From JAQVSH01 sp964349835 (GTDB lineage: Bacteria; Bacteroidota; Bacteroidia; Bacteroidales; UBA4181): a stretch of DNA of 50,830 nt. This document shows positions 17,257 to 25,968 of the stretch, in pieces. The translations under genes and the position numbers were made by a program. Every line of letters starts with the position of its first letter. Position 1 is the first letter of the stretch. The notes beneath the pieces are model-generated. The model had not been told where the DNA came from. It did not search any database and saw only the letters and a list, made by a program, of their open reading frames with translations. The stretch is taken from positions 1 through 50,830 of the forward strand of contig CAYGID010000008.1 of assembly GCA_964349835.1 (NCBI GenBank), written 5' to 3'.

Positions 17257-18294
17257 TTATCCTTTATCGAGGCTAAAGCTGAACACACTCCCCTGATCGG
17301 GTTTCGACTGGACCTGAATGTTCTGGTTGTGTGCCATAATGATGTGTTTCACAATCGAGAGGCCCAGTCCCGTACCTCCCTGGTCGCGTGAGCGGCTCTT
17401 GTCGGTACGGTAGAATCTTTCAAAGATTCGGGTCTGATCCTTCTCGGCAATTCCCATCCCGTTGTCGGCAATTTGTACAATAATTTTATCTTCGGTGTTC
17501 ACAAAGGAGACCACTGTTTTCCCTTTCCGCTTTCCGTATTTTATAGAATTGATTAACAGATTGTTAACTACCTCCATAATCCGTTTTCTGTCTGCTCTCA
17601 CCATGGGCACAAAGTCGCGCTCCACCTCAAGAGTCAGACTGATTTCTCGGCTGCTTGCCTGCATCTCCTGTATTTCGAACGATTCACGGACCAGAGCAAC
17701 AAGGTTAAATGTTTCGTACACCAGTTGTAGCTCGCCCGACTCCAGCCGCGAAATCGACTCAAGATCTTCAACGATGTTGATCATGCGGTTAATGCTCTTT
17801 TCGCACCGTTCAAGATAGAGCCGGTTAATAGATGGATCGTCGAGCCCTCCATCGAGCAGTGTGAGTACGTAGCCCTGCATATTGAAGATGGGCGTTTTGA
17901 GTTCGTGCGAAACATTACCCAGAAACTCTTTCCTGTATTTTTCGGTCTGCTTGAGTTCGGAGATCTCTTTCGAACGGGTCTGCGCCCACTCTTTTACATT
18001 CTCTTCCACCTCTTCCACCAGGATGTGTCGCTCGCTGCGCGAAGGCCTTTTTTTGTAATCGGTATTGAACAGAAAGCGGTAAACGGGGTTGAGTTTTTTG
18101 TAGAGCGCGTCCGAAAGAAAGTGTTTTGAGACCCCGTAGGTGACCATAAACAGGAGCACCACGGTAGCCGTTCCGGGCCACAGTGGGAGATTTCCCGCAT
18201 AATACCAGATGGCTGTCAGAGGGAGTAGCGACAGCAGAGCAACCACAGATGCGGTGCTTAATGCGGCCTTTTGGGTTGTGCGTAAACGACTCAT
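17257..18294 (-). CDS. PhoR-like membrane sensor histidine kinase
   Basis: 345 residues. Two N-terminal membrane helices (about 12-32 and 40-57) with only a few periplasmic residues, then a coiled linker, the dimerisation/phosphorylation domain with His130 in FLGNVSHELKTPI, and the ATPase domain: N-box LLINSIKYG, G1 DNGMGIAEKD, F-box RIFERFYRTDKS, G2 GGTGLGLSIVKHI. The tiny periplasmic loop suggests it senses through the membrane or a partner, as PhoR-type kinases do. Its start is 4 nt after the ribE stop, so the two are co-transcribed. No response regulator is in the window. Confidence 0.93.
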   Translation of the reverse strand: MSRLRTTQKAALSTASVVALLSLLPLTAIWYYAGNLPLWPGTATVVLLFMVTYGVSKHFLSDALYKKLNPVYRFLFNTDYKKRPSRSERHILVEEVEENVKEWAQTRSKEISELKQTEKYRKEFLGNVSHELKTPIFNMQGYVLTLLDGGLDDPSINRLYLERCEKSINRMINIVEDLESISRLESGELQLVYETFNLVALVRESFEIQEMQASSREISLTLEVERDFVPMVRADRKRIMEVVNNLLINSIKYGKRKGKTVVSFVNTEDKIIVQIADNGMGIAEKDQTRIFERFYRTDKSRSRDQGGTGLGLSIVKHIIMAHNQNIQVQSKPDQGSVFSFSLDKG

Positions 18295-18298
18295 CGGC

Positions 18299-18883
18299 TC
18301 ATCGGTTCATCAGGCGGGCAACGTATTTTCCTATGATGTCGAATTCCAGGTTCACAATGGAGCCTTCGCGGAGCGCGTGAAAATTGGTAAATTGGTAGGT
18401 GTAGGGGATGATGGCCACTTGAAACGAACCGGCCAATGAATTGACCACCGTGAGGCTAACCCCGTTTACGGCTATGGAGCCCTTCTCAACAGTAACGTGA
18501 CCCGGGGTGGTGTCGTAAGCGAAGGTGTAGTACCAGCTGCCGTCGGCCTCTTTCACCGAGGTGCAGACAGCGGTCTGGTCGACATGCCCCTGAACGATGT
18601 GTCCGTCGAGCCGTTCGTTCAGCATCATGCTCCGTTCCAGATTAATCAAATCACCCTCTTTTACTATTCCCAGATTCGATTTTTGCAGTGTTTCCCAAAT
18701 GGCGGTGACCGTGTAAGAGGCGCTCTCTTTTTTTACAACGGTTAAACAGACGCCGTTGTGCGCAATGCTTTGATCTATCTTTAACTGGTCGACAAAGGGC
18801 GACGAAAGTGTGAAATGGAGATTCTCCTGTTCTTTCTCGATTCGGAGAACTTTTCCGGTGGCTTCTATGATTCCCGAGAACAT
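18299..18883 (-). CDS. ribE: Riboflavin synthase, alpha chain
   Basis: Dismutates two 6,7-dimethyl-8-ribityllumazine molecules to riboflavin. 194 residues with two tandem lumazine-binding barrels: the first starts MFSGIIEATGKV with HNGVCLTVV, the second GHIVQGHVDQ with VNGVSLTVV. Both N-terminal motifs needed for activity are present. Transcribed from a promoter just upstream, followed directly by the histidine kinase. No FMN riboswitch is visible in the 118-nt upstream space. Confidence 0.96.
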   Translation of the reverse strand: MFSGIIEATGKVLRIEKEQENLHFTLSSPFVDQLKIDQSIAHNGVCLTVVKKESASYTVTAIWETLQKSNLGIVKEGDLINLERSMMLNERLDGHIVQGHVDQTAVCTSVKEADGSWYYTFAYDTTPGHVTVEKGSIAVNGVSLTVVNSLAGSFQVAIIPYTYQFTNFHALREGSIVNLEFDIIGKYVARLMNR

Positions 18884-18916
18884 CTGTAGTGTGTATTAGT
18901 TGTATTGTACTCATGG

Positions 18917-18924
18917 CAAAGATA
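18917..18924 (-). promoter_or_regulatory. -7 box for ribE and the kinase
   Basis: On the minus strand TATCTTTG, a perfect TAnnTTTG, 33 nt before the ribE ATG. No TTG at the -33 distance. Confidence 0.45.
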
Positions 18925-18945
18925 GTATAATCTGTAAAGAAGCCC

Positions 18946-18953
18946 TATTTTTG
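18946..18953 (+). promoter_or_regulatory. -7 box for the YhbP-like gene
   Basis: TATTTTTG, a perfect TAnnTTTG, 47 nt before the ATG at 19001, divergent from the ribE box 22 nt away. No clear -33 element. Confidence 0.4.
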
Positions 18954-19000
18954 CCGCGGTTCTCCCTGGTTGCGAACCAACAAACATCCCGACTAGTGCA

Positions 19001-19444
19001 ATGGATATTTCCGATGACCTTACCCCTGAGATGGCGGCATTTCTTAAAAGCCACCATGTATTAACCCTGGCTACCTCCGACGGAGGTAAGCCCTGGTGTG
19101 CCCAGTGTTTTTATGTATACGAGGCCCAATGGAGGAGTTTGGTTTTTACCTCCGACCGCGAAACCCGGCATTCGCTCGAGGCACTTAGGAATCCGGCTGT
19201 GGCTGCATCGATTCTTCTTGAAACAGAGACTATTGGAACGCTTCAGGGAATTCAACTCACCGGTATTCTTGAGGCTGCATCGGGCAAAATCGCAACACAG
19301 GCCACCCTCTCTTACTTGAAAAGGTTCCCCTATGCCATTCTGGCAAAAAGCACCATGTGGATTCTGCATTTGCAATATGTTAAGATGACCGACAACCGAT
19401 TTGGTTTTGGTAAGAAACAGATATGGAAAGCCGCGGATTTGTGA
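19001..19444 (+). CDS. YhbP-like (UPF0306) pyridoxamine-phosphate-oxidase-fold protein
   Basis: 147 residues, no signal peptide. It resembles Escherichia coli YhbP throughout: HHVLTLATSDGGKPWCAQCFYVY, then TSDRETRHSL, GIQLTGILEA, RFPYAILAKSTMWIL and the C-terminal KMTDNRFGFGKKQIW. The fold is the split-barrel flavin-binding type of pyridoxamine-5'-phosphate oxidases, but YhbP proteins have no established reaction. It is a single gene with its own -7 box; korA follows with a separate -7 box. Confidence 0.82.
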   Translation: MDISDDLTPEMAAFLKSHHVLTLATSDGGKPWCAQCFYVYEAQWRSLVFTSDRETRHSLEALRNPAVAASILLETETIGTLQGIQLTGILEAASGKIATQATLSYLKRFPYAILAKSTMWILHLQYVKMTDNRFGFGKKQIWKAADL

Positions 19445-19484
19445 TGTTTTTGTAAACGAATTCCCATTTCTTGCTTCTTTTTTG

Positions 19485-19492
19485 TAACTTTG
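19485..19492 (+). promoter_or_regulatory. -7 box for korAB
   Basis: Perfect TAACTTTG. Transcription would start near 19499, almost on top of the upstream TTG at 19503, so it favours the ATG at 19530 as the korA start. No -33 TTG at the right distance. Confidence 0.5.
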
Positions 19493-19529
19493 CATTCCAG
19501 AATTGAAATATCCCTTAAGTGAATTTGGT

Positions 19530-21374
19530 ATGGCTTGTAAGTCTGTAATAGAGTGTGATCAGCTGGTAGTGAAATTTGCCGGCGATTCAGGCGATGGTAT
19601 GCAGTTAATTGGGTCGTTCTTCTCGGAAATGGCTGCACATTGTGGAAACGACCTTTCCACATTTCCCGATTATCCTGCCGAGATTCGTGCCCCGCAAAAT
19701 ACGGTGGCTGGCGTTTCGGGTTATCAGGTGCACATCGGAAAAAAGAAAATTCTCTCATCGGGCGATCTTTGCGATGTGTTGATTGCCATGAACCCCGCCT
19801 CGCTCAAAGCAAATCTGAAATGGGCAAAAATCGGCGCCACGCTTATTCTGAATGCCGATACTTTTCAGGAGAAACAGCTGCAGATGGCCGGATATCAAGT
19901 CAATCCCCTCACCGACGATACGCTTTCGTCGTACCATGTGGTGGCGGCTCCTATGACTCAGTTAACCAAGGAGGCCCTGACAGGGAGTGAACTTGACCCC
20001 AAGTCGATAGAGAAGTGCCGAAATATGTTTGCATTGGGCCTTTTGCTCTACCTGTTTAACCACGAACCCGATGTCGCTTTTACCCTTTTGGAAGAGAAGT
20101 TCCGCAAGAAACCCGTTCTGATTGAAGCCAATAAGCAGGTTCTGAAAGCCGGCTGGGTCTTTGCCGACAGTGCCGAGATTGTAACCTCGGTGTTTCACGT
20201 AGGGCAAGCGGTTCTGGAAAAGGGAAAATACAGAAATATTACCGGAAATGTAGCGGTTGCCTGGGGCCTTGCGGCTGCAGCCGAACGTTCGGGACGGCCG
20301 CTTTTTCTGGGTTCGTACCCCATTACTCCGGCCACCGAAATTTTGATTGAACTTTCGGCCCTTCGGGCTTTGGGGGTCAAAACGTTTCAAGCCGAAGATG
20401 AGATTGCCGGTATAACCTCGTCTATTGGCGCCAGCCTGACCGGAGCCCTTGCGGCAACCTCTACCTCAGGTCCCGGGTTTTCGCTCAAAAGCGAGGCTTT
20501 GGGTCTTGCGGTAATCGCCGAGCTTCCTTTGGTGGTGGTGAATGTGCAGCGGGCAGGTCCCTCAACCGGTATGCCCACCAAATCGGAGCAGGCCGACCTG
20601 CTTCAGGCGCTCTATGGCCGGAATGGAGAGGCTCCTCTGGTGGTTACAGCGGCCTCTTCGCCCTCCGACTGTTTTTATGCCGCTTACGAGGCTGCAAAGC
20701 TTGCCCTGGAACATATGACGCCTGTTGTGCTGCTAACCGACGGCTATATCGGAAACGGATCGCAGTTGTTCCGGATTCCTTCTGTTGCCGATCTGCCTTC
20801 CATTCATCCGCCTTTGGCCCAACCCAACGATCCCGATTTTATGCCTTACCGTCGTGATGCCGAAACGTTGGTGCGTAAGTGGGCCCTGCCTGGTACTGAG
20901 GGGTTACGCCACAGGATTGGCGGGCTGGAGAAGACCGACGGTGCCGGAGTGGGATCGACTGATCCTTTGAATCACCAAAAAATGGTGGCTTTCCGTGCCG
21001 AAAAGGTGCAAAAAATTGCCGAAAAGCTTCCTCTCCTTGCCACTACCGGGTGCGAAGAGGGCGACCTGCTTGTAATCAGTTGGGGGGGCACTTACGGAGC
21101 TATCCATGCTGCTGTTGAGGAGGCTTCTGCTCAAGCTCTTTCTGTGGGTCACGCCCACTTTAGTCACCTTATGCCTCTACCCAAAAATAGTGCTGAGGTG
21201 CTGTCGCGATACAAACATTGCCTGGTTTGTGAATTGAATGGCGGACAGTTTATGGGTTATCTCCGAATGATGTTTCCCGGGTTCCGATTTGAGCCTTTCA
21301 ATAAGATTCAGGGACAGCCATTTATGGTTTCGGAGGTGTTGGGTGCAATTAAGTTGAATCTTCAAAATGGCTGA
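19530..21374 (+). CDS. korA: 2-oxoacid:ferredoxin oxidoreductase, fused gamma-alpha subunit
   Basis: With KorB, oxidatively decarboxylates a 2-oxoacid (most likely 2-oxoglutarate) to its acyl-CoA with reduced ferredoxin, reversibly. 614 residues from the ATG at 19530. Residues about 10-195 are the gamma domain (KFAGDSGDGMQLIGSFFSEMA), and about 225-610 the alpha domain, with GSYPITPATEIL, then EDEIAGITSSIGASLTGALAAT, TSGPGFSLKSEALG and RAGPSTGMPTKSEQADLLQA. The KorA/KorB architecture and absence of a separate ferredoxin-like subunit in the locus argue for KOR rather than pyruvate enzyme, but substrate cannot be fixed from sequence alone. It overlaps korB by 8 nt. Confidence 0.92.
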   Translation: MACKSVIECDQLVVKFAGDSGDGMQLIGSFFSEMAAHCGNDLSTFPDYPAEIRAPQNTVAGVSGYQVHIGKKKILSSGDLCDVLIAMNPASLKANLKWAKIGATLILNADTFQEKQLQMAGYQVNPLTDDTLSSYHVVAAPMTQLTKEALTGSELDPKSIEKCRNMFALGLLLYLFNHEPDVAFTLLEEKFRKKPVLIEANKQVLKAGWVFADSAEIVTSVFHVGQAVLEKGKYRNITGNVAVAWGLAAAAERSGRPLFLGSYPITPATEILIELSALRALGVKTFQAEDEIAGITSSIGASLTGALAATSTSGPGFSLKSEALGLAVIAELPLVVVNVQRAGPSTGMPTKSEQADLLQALYGRNGEAPLVVTAASSPSDCFYAAYEAAKLALEHMTPVVLLTDGYIGNGSQLFRIPSVADLPSIHPPLAQPNDPDFMPYRRDAETLVRKWALPGTEGLRHRIGGLEKTDGAGVGSTDPLNHQKMVAFRAEKVQKIAEKLPLLATTGCEEGDLLVISWGGTYGAIHAAVEEASAQALSVGHAHFSHLMPLPKNSAEVLSRYKHCLVCELNGGQFMGYLRMMFPGFRFEPFNKIQGQPFMVSEVLGAIKLNLQNG

Positions 21375-22413
21375 TGCTATGAATAAAATAACAATGCCTT
21401 TGAACGCTACGGAGTTGTCGAAGTCGGATTTTCTTACCGATCAGTTGGTAAAATGGTGTCCTGGTTGCGGTAATTACACCATTCTTAGTTCTATGGCTCA
21501 GTCGATGGCTCAATCGGGAATCAAGAAGGAGAATGTGTTGTTGATTTCGGGGATTGGTTGCTCTTCCAGAATTCCCTATTACATGAATACCTATGGTTTT
21601 CATGGTATTCACGGTCGGGCAGCCGCCATTGCATCGGGTGCCAAACTGGCCAACCCCGAATTGTGTGTCTGGATGGCTACGGGCGATGGCGACTGCACTG
21701 CCATTGGCGGGAACCATTTTATACATCTGGTTCGCCGCAATATCGATATCAATGTGGTGCTTTTTAACAACCAGATCTACGGATTAACCAAGGGTCAGTT
21801 TTCGCCCACTACTCCCATGGGGAGTATTACCAAAAGTTCTCCCTTCGGCACTATAGAGAAGCCGTTTAATCCCGCCACACTGCTGCTGGGAGCCGGCGGC
21901 ACTTTTTATGCCCGTGTGCCCGATAATAATGCTAAGTTGCTCCTCGAAGCCTTGAATGCTGCGGTGGCGCACAAGGGAACTGCTGTGGTGGAGGTGTTGC
22001 AGAATTGCGTCATCTTTGCCGACAAAACCCATGCTCAGGTCACCTCGCGCGAAACCCGCGACGACAATATGTTGGTGGCCGAACACGGGAAACCGCTTCT
22101 GTTTGGCAAGAACAGGGATAAGGGTCTGCGCAGGAACGGTTTTTCGCTCGAGGTGGTGGAATTGGGTAAAGATGGCGTCACCCTCGATGATATTGTGGTT
22201 CATGACATCCACGCTAAGGATACTGCTTACCATTTCCAACTGGTCGAAATGGGATTGCCCAACGGACCTGTGGTGGCCGGAATTATCCGGTCGGTCGAAG
22301 AGCCCACCTACGAGGAGTTACTTGAGGAGCAGATTGTCTCTACCCGTTCAGCCTCCGCTATCCGTTGTGTCGACGATCTGCTTAACAGCGGCGACGTGTT
22401 CGACCTGAGTTAG
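21367..22413 (+). CDS. korB: 2-oxoacid:ferredoxin oxidoreductase, beta subunit
   Basis: Thiamine-diphosphate-binding subunit, 348 residues. N-terminal cluster-binding Cys in VKWCPGCGNYTIL, GIGCSSRIPYYMNTYGFHGIHGR, then the ThDP/Mg motif GDGDCTAIGGNHF ending in LFNNQIYGLTKGQ. Starting at 21367 it overlaps korA by 8 nt, indicating translational coupling; an ATG at 21379, 4 nt after the korA stop, is also possible. Its stop overlaps the stop of the opposite-strand GNAT gene. Confidence 0.95.
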   Translation: MADAMNKITMPLNATELSKSDFLTDQLVKWCPGCGNYTILSSMAQSMAQSGIKKENVLLISGIGCSSRIPYYMNTYGFHGIHGRAAAIASGAKLANPELCVWMATGDGDCTAIGGNHFIHLVRRNIDINVVLFNNQIYGLTKGQFSPTTPMGSITKSSPFGTIEKPFNPATLLLGAGGTFYARVPDNNAKLLLEALNAAVAHKGTAVVEVLQNCVIFADKTHAQVTSRETRDDNMLVAEHGKPLLFGKNRDKGLRRNGFSLEVVELGKDGVTLDDIVVHDIHAKDTAYHFQLVEMGLPNGPVVAGIIRSVEEPTYEELLEEQIVSTRSASAIRCVDDLLNSGDVFDLS

Positions 22414-22688
22414 TCTAACTTTTTGCCGTTGTACCCGGGGTGCCGTTGCAGCCATACTTTGGCATACCAGCAGGTGGCTTTTGGCCGCAATCCTTTTCTC
22501 AGCGCATAGTCGAAGCTGGTTTGTACCAGCCGGCTCGCTATGCCTTGCCCTTCGAGGGGTTTGGGAACTAACGTGTGGAGAATGGTGAGCGATTGGCTCT
22601 CTTCCATGTATTCTACATATGCAGTTGCTCCGTTTTGCGTGAATTCAAAGCGGCATTGGTCGGGGTGGTGTATAATTGGAGAGTCCAT
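22410..22688 (-). CDS. Small GNAT-type N-acetyltransferase (YjdJ-like)
   Basis: 92 residues, a minimal GNAT domain of the COG2388/YjdJ type. Features: EFTQNGATAYVEYMEE, then ILHTLVPKPLEGQGIASRLVQTSF, containing the acetyl-CoA loop (GQGIASRL), and the C-terminal ATCWYAKVWLQRHPGY with the family's Cys-Trp-Tyr. Substrate unknown. Convergent with korB; the two stop codons overlap (4-nt shared sequence). Confidence 0.85.
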   Translation of the reverse strand: MDSPIIHHPDQCRFEFTQNGATAYVEYMEESQSLTILHTLVPKPLEGQGIASRLVQTSFDYALRKGLRPKATCWYAKVWLQRHPGYNGKKLD

Positions 22689-22881
22689 AATCTGTGTTTT
22701 GATTCGGAGTCATGTTGGGAGGAGCATCCCTTGCCACGCAACCAGTCGATTTCGGTGGCAGAGGCAAAAAAAAATGCTTTTTCTCAACAGATTAAACGAT
22801 TCACAGCAGATAATGTTTATTTTTATCGTCCGATACATCTGAGAAAATCTTTTCTCTCCCTCTTGCAGCCCATTCAGGATG

Positions 22882-22903
22882 CCCTCGGGGAGGGGTTTTT
22901 TTT
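22882..22903 (+). terminator. Short hairpin with T-run in the leader of the MFS gene
   Basis: CCCTC-GGG-GAGGG followed by G and eight T, 45 nt before the MFS start. The stem is only 5 bp with a 3-nt loop, so it may be a weak terminator or attenuator. The rest of the 22689-22947 spacer shows nothing I can name. Confidence 0.3.
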
Positions 22904-22947
22904 GCATATTTTTATGTTGATACGCTAACCCTATTACGTAGTAGAAT

Positions 22948-24570
22948 ATGAGTGGTCTCAATGCAGTGAACGAAAAAATCGGGAAATACCGCTGGACAAT
23001 CTGTGGGCTGGTTTTCTTTGCAACAACGATCAATTACATGGACCGGCAGGTTCTGAGTCTTTTGAAAGATCAACTCGAGATGGAGTTCAACTGGACCGAC
23101 ACGGATTATGCGAATATCGTGGCTGTTTTTCAGTTTGTGTACGCTATCTCCATGTTGTTTGCCGGAAGGTTTGTCGACTGGATGGGAACCAAATCCGGGT
23201 ATGCCTGGTCTTTGATTGTGTGGTCGGTGGGCGCTATGCTTCATGCGCTTGCCAAAGGTACGGGCGGATTCATGATTGCCCGTGGTGTTTTGGGCTTCGG
23301 TGAGGCCGGCAACTTTCCTGCTGCCATTAAAACGATGGCCGAGTGGTTCCCCAAGAAGGAGCGTGCGCTGGCAACCGGTATTTTTAACTCGGGTACCAAT
23401 GTGGGGGCCATTCTTGCTCCTATTACCGTACCCTGGATAGCCATGCACTTGGGATGGCAGGCCGCTTTCCTAATTATTGGAGGTGTCGGATTTTTCTGGC
23501 TCATCTTCTGGTACTGGCTCTACGAGTTGCCCGAAAAGCAGAAGCGATTGGGTAAGGCCGAGTACGACTATATTCATAGTGATGATGCAGCAGAAGCAGC
23601 CGCCGAAGCTGAAGCCAAGGCCAGAAAGGCGGTTCGTACCGCTACTGCTGCTGCGGCATCAGGTACGGATCCGATTAACGACACTCCGGAAAGGGTTTCT
23701 CTGCCTTGGTTCAAAGAGTGGGCAAAGTTGCTGACTTATCGTCAAACCTGGTCATTTGCTACCGGTAAGTTTCTAACCGATGGTATCTGGTGGTTCTTCC
23801 TCTTCTGGTTGCCAGCCTATCTGAAGGCGCAGTACGGCATGACCCAAATGGATGTTGCGCTCCCCATAGCGGTTCTCTACACCATGACCTGCGTGGGCAG
23901 TGTTGGTGGGGGGTGGTTCCCCGTCTACTTTATAAACAAAGGTTACGAGCCCTATACAGCCCGTATGCGAGCAATGATTGTGATTGCCGTTTTCCCTCTG
24001 GTGGTTCTTTTGGCCCAGCCTTTGGGTCACATCAGTTACTGGGTTCCCGTACTGCTTATCGGGATTGGTGCTTCGGCACATCAGGCGTGGTCGGCCAATA
24101 TTTTTACTACGGTATCCGATATGTTTCCGAAAAAGGCAGTGGCTTCGGTTGTGGGTATCGGGGGCATGTTTGGTGGCCTTGGAGGTATTGTGGTGAACAA
24201 AGCGGGAGGTTGGCTCTTTGATGCCTACCGGCAGGCGGGGATTGCCCAAGCCTGGACTGAGGCGAAAGCAGCACATTTGGGCAGCTTTGTAGATTCTATT
24301 CGCTCCATGACACTGGTAAACAAATACGACAGCGTGGTCGATCTGAACAAAGTTGAACTCGGAAGCCTTCCCAAAGAGATTGTGGAGTCTCTTCAGTTGG
24401 TTGACGCCGCCTCTTTTGCAAAAATGAAGGAGCTTCAGGCCGGTTTGGTGCACACGCAAATGACCGAAGCCTATACCATAATGTTTGCGGTTTGTGCGTT
24501 GGCCTATGTTACGGCGTGGGTCATCATGAAGGCACTTGTGCCAAGATTTAAAAAGATAGAAGGGTTATAA
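22948..24570 (+). CDS. MFS transporter, ExuT/hexuronate-like
   Basis: 540 residues, 12 predicted membrane helices, inner membrane. The family-typical start is FFATTINYMDRQVLSLL, with the loop 2-3 motif GRFVDWMGTKSGYAWS and GFGEAGNFPAAIKTMAEWFP, all characteristic of the anion:cation symporter branch (ExuT, GudP). It is longer than the usual about 430-470 residues because of two insertions: an Ala/Glu-rich charged central loop (about 212-240) and a hydrophilic segment near the C-terminus (about 430-500) before the last helix. A sugar-acid substrate is inferred from family only; no uronate catabolic genes are nearby. It ends at a strong terminator. Confidence 0.85.
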   Translation: MSGLNAVNEKIGKYRWTICGLVFFATTINYMDRQVLSLLKDQLEMEFNWTDTDYANIVAVFQFVYAISMLFAGRFVDWMGTKSGYAWSLIVWSVGAMLHALAKGTGGFMIARGVLGFGEAGNFPAAIKTMAEWFPKKERALATGIFNSGTNVGAILAPITVPWIAMHLGWQAAFLIIGGVGFFWLIFWYWLYELPEKQKRLGKAEYDYIHSDDAAEAAAEAEAKARKAVRTATAAAASGTDPINDTPERVSLPWFKEWAKLLTYRQTWSFATGKFLTDGIWWFFLFWLPAYLKAQYGMTQMDVALPIAVLYTMTCVGSVGGGWFPVYFINKGYEPYTARMRAMIVIAVFPLVVLLAQPLGHISYWVPVLLIGIGASAHQAWSANIFTTVSDMFPKKAVASVVGIGGMFGGLGGIVVNKAGGWLFDAYRQAGIAQAWTEAKAAHLGSFVDSIRSMTLVNKYDSVVDLNKVELGSLPKEIVESLQLVDAASFAKMKELQAGLVHTQMTEAYTIMFAVCALAYVTAWVIMKALVPRFKKIEGL

Positions 24571-24597
24571 TTGCTGTTTTCTTTTGTGCATCAGGAA

Positions 24598-24626
24598 GGG
24601 GCTACCGGTTACGGTAGCCCCTTTTT
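24598..24626 (+). terminator. Intrinsic terminator of the MFS gene
   Basis: Perfect 10-bp stem GGGGCTACCG / CGGTAGCCCC with a 4-nt loop GTTA and a run of five T, 27 nt after the stop. Confidence 0.92.
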
Positions 24627-24699
24627 CGTGTGGCTGTATGAGTCCTTGGGGAGGTGGGTTAGGTTTATGTTAACACCAGATAGATTGGGTGCCCCAATC

Positions 24700-24755
24700 T
24701 TAACAATATCCTAATTGCTGCTTAACAGGCTTGTAATATAGATCGAGGATCTTTG
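24700..24755 (+). promoter_or_regulatory. PhoB/OmpR-type operator and promoter of the TonB-receptor operon
   Basis: Hexamers TTAACA (24700), CTAATT (24711) and TTAACA (24722) lie exactly 11 bp apart on one face of the helix. The last ends 20 nt before GATCTTTG (24748-24755), one mismatch from TAnnTTTG, so it covers the -33 position. Another TTAACA is at 24670 but out of register. The same design occurs at 30163-30229. PhoB-family activators bind 11-bp direct repeats upstream of the -10; phosphate control is inferred. Confidence 0.6.
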
Positions 24756-24804
24756 CCACGGAAACAAAATAGAGAATCACATCAAACATGAACCTCTCAT
24801 ACAA

Positions 24805-25968
24805 ATGAATACTATCAGCAAATTGTTACGGCTATCTTTTACTTCGCTCTTTATATTCTTTTTCTTGGCCGGTTTTTCGCAAACAGGCGAAATTAAAGGA
24901 ATCATTTCGGATGCCAAAACCAAAGAGACGTTGGTTGCGGCCTCAGTGATGATAGCAGGAACCCCCATCGGTGCTGTTGCCGATCTGGATGGCAATTTTA
25001 TTATAAAGAATGTGGCGGTGGGGAGTTATTCCCTGCGTGCCTCTTACGTGGGTTATCTTCCTTTAGTGGTTCAAAACGTGCGCGTGGAGAGTGGAAAAGA
25101 GACGATTCTGAATATCTCGCTCGAGCCTGATGATGTGAGTTTACAGGAGGTTGTGGTTTTGGCAACCGCCCGTAAGGAATCCGAACGAATCTTGTTGATG
25201 GATCAGAGAAATGCCTCGGTCATCAGAGAGAGTGTGGGAGCCCGGCAACTATCGATTCAGGGTGTGTCTGATATTGCAACGGCCACAACCAAGATAACGG
25301 GTGTGGCAAAAAGTGAGGGATCGGGCGAGGTGTTTGTTCGCGGATTGGGCGACCGTTACTTATCTACCACTATGAATGATTTGCCTATTCCTTCGGATGA
25401 TATTGACAAAAAGAATATCGATCTGGGGCTTTTCGGCACGCAGGTAATCCAAAATGTGGGTATCAGCAAATCGTACAATTCGGAAGGATATATCGACCAA
25501 TCGGGGGGCAATATCAATATTATTTCGAAAGAATTTGTAGATCAATTCTCGATTGAGCTGCAGAGCGGCATAAATACCAGTCTCTTATCGGAGGGTGTTT
25601 TCGGCCATTTCAAGGGCTCTCCCAATATGAAGAACTCCTTTTTGAGCTTTTATGATCGCAAGAATCAGCTGGTAGATGCCATAACAAAGCAATCTTGGGA
25701 TCCGGGCAGGAGGAAATTGCCCATGGATTTCGGAGTCGCAACCATAGGGGGTCGTGAGTGGGAGCTATCGGAAGGAGCGGTCTCTCTCTTTTACACCCTA
25801 TCATACAAAACCGATTTCTCGCACTCTACCGGAATGTACCGGAGGTTTAATTCGAACACTGTCTACTCCCACTTTTCTGATACCGAGTCGTGGAGCAGTA
25901 ACGAAAATCTTACGGGGTTGATGAATCTCGCCTATCGATTAAATGCCAACCATAAAATTAATTATTAG
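24805..25968 (+). CDS. TonB-dependent receptor, N-terminal part (frameshifted)
   Basis: First 387 residues of an outer-membrane TonB-dependent receptor. Signal peptide (about 1-26), carboxypeptidase-D-like regulatory domain (about 28-110, GEIKGIISDAKTKETLVAAS), then the plug (about 130-250, SGEVFVRGLGDRYLSTTMND) and the first barrel strands. It stops at TAG (25966-25968) straight after NHKINY, while the barrel continues in the -1 frame. The junction lies in an AT-only stretch with repeated ATTAAT, prone to slippage or sequencing error. It is not SusC-like: no SusD follows. It is the first gene behind the operator at 24700-24755. Confidence 0.85.
   Translation: MNTISKLLRLSFTSLFIFFFLAGFSQTGEIKGIISDAKTKETLVAASVMIAGTPIGAVADLDGNFIIKNVAVGSYSLRASYVGYLPLVVQNVRVESGKETILNISLEPDDVSLQEVVVLATARKESERILLMDQRNASVIRESVGARQLSIQGVSDIATATTKITGVAKSEGSGEVFVRGLGDRYLSTTMNDLPIPSDDIDKKNIDLGLFGTQVIQNVGISKSYNSEGYIDQSGGNINIISKEFVDQFSIELQSGINTSLLSEGVFGHFKGSPNMKNSFLSFYDRKNQLVDAITKQSWDPGRRKLPMDFGVATIGGREWELSEGAVSLFYTLSYKTDFSHSTGMYRRFNSNTVYSHFSDTESWSSNENLTGLMNLAYRLNANHKINY

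Noticed and set aside
20268..20285. Short palindrome CGGCTGCAGCCG in korA
   Set aside because: A 12-bp palindrome in GC-rich coding sequence is not unusual.
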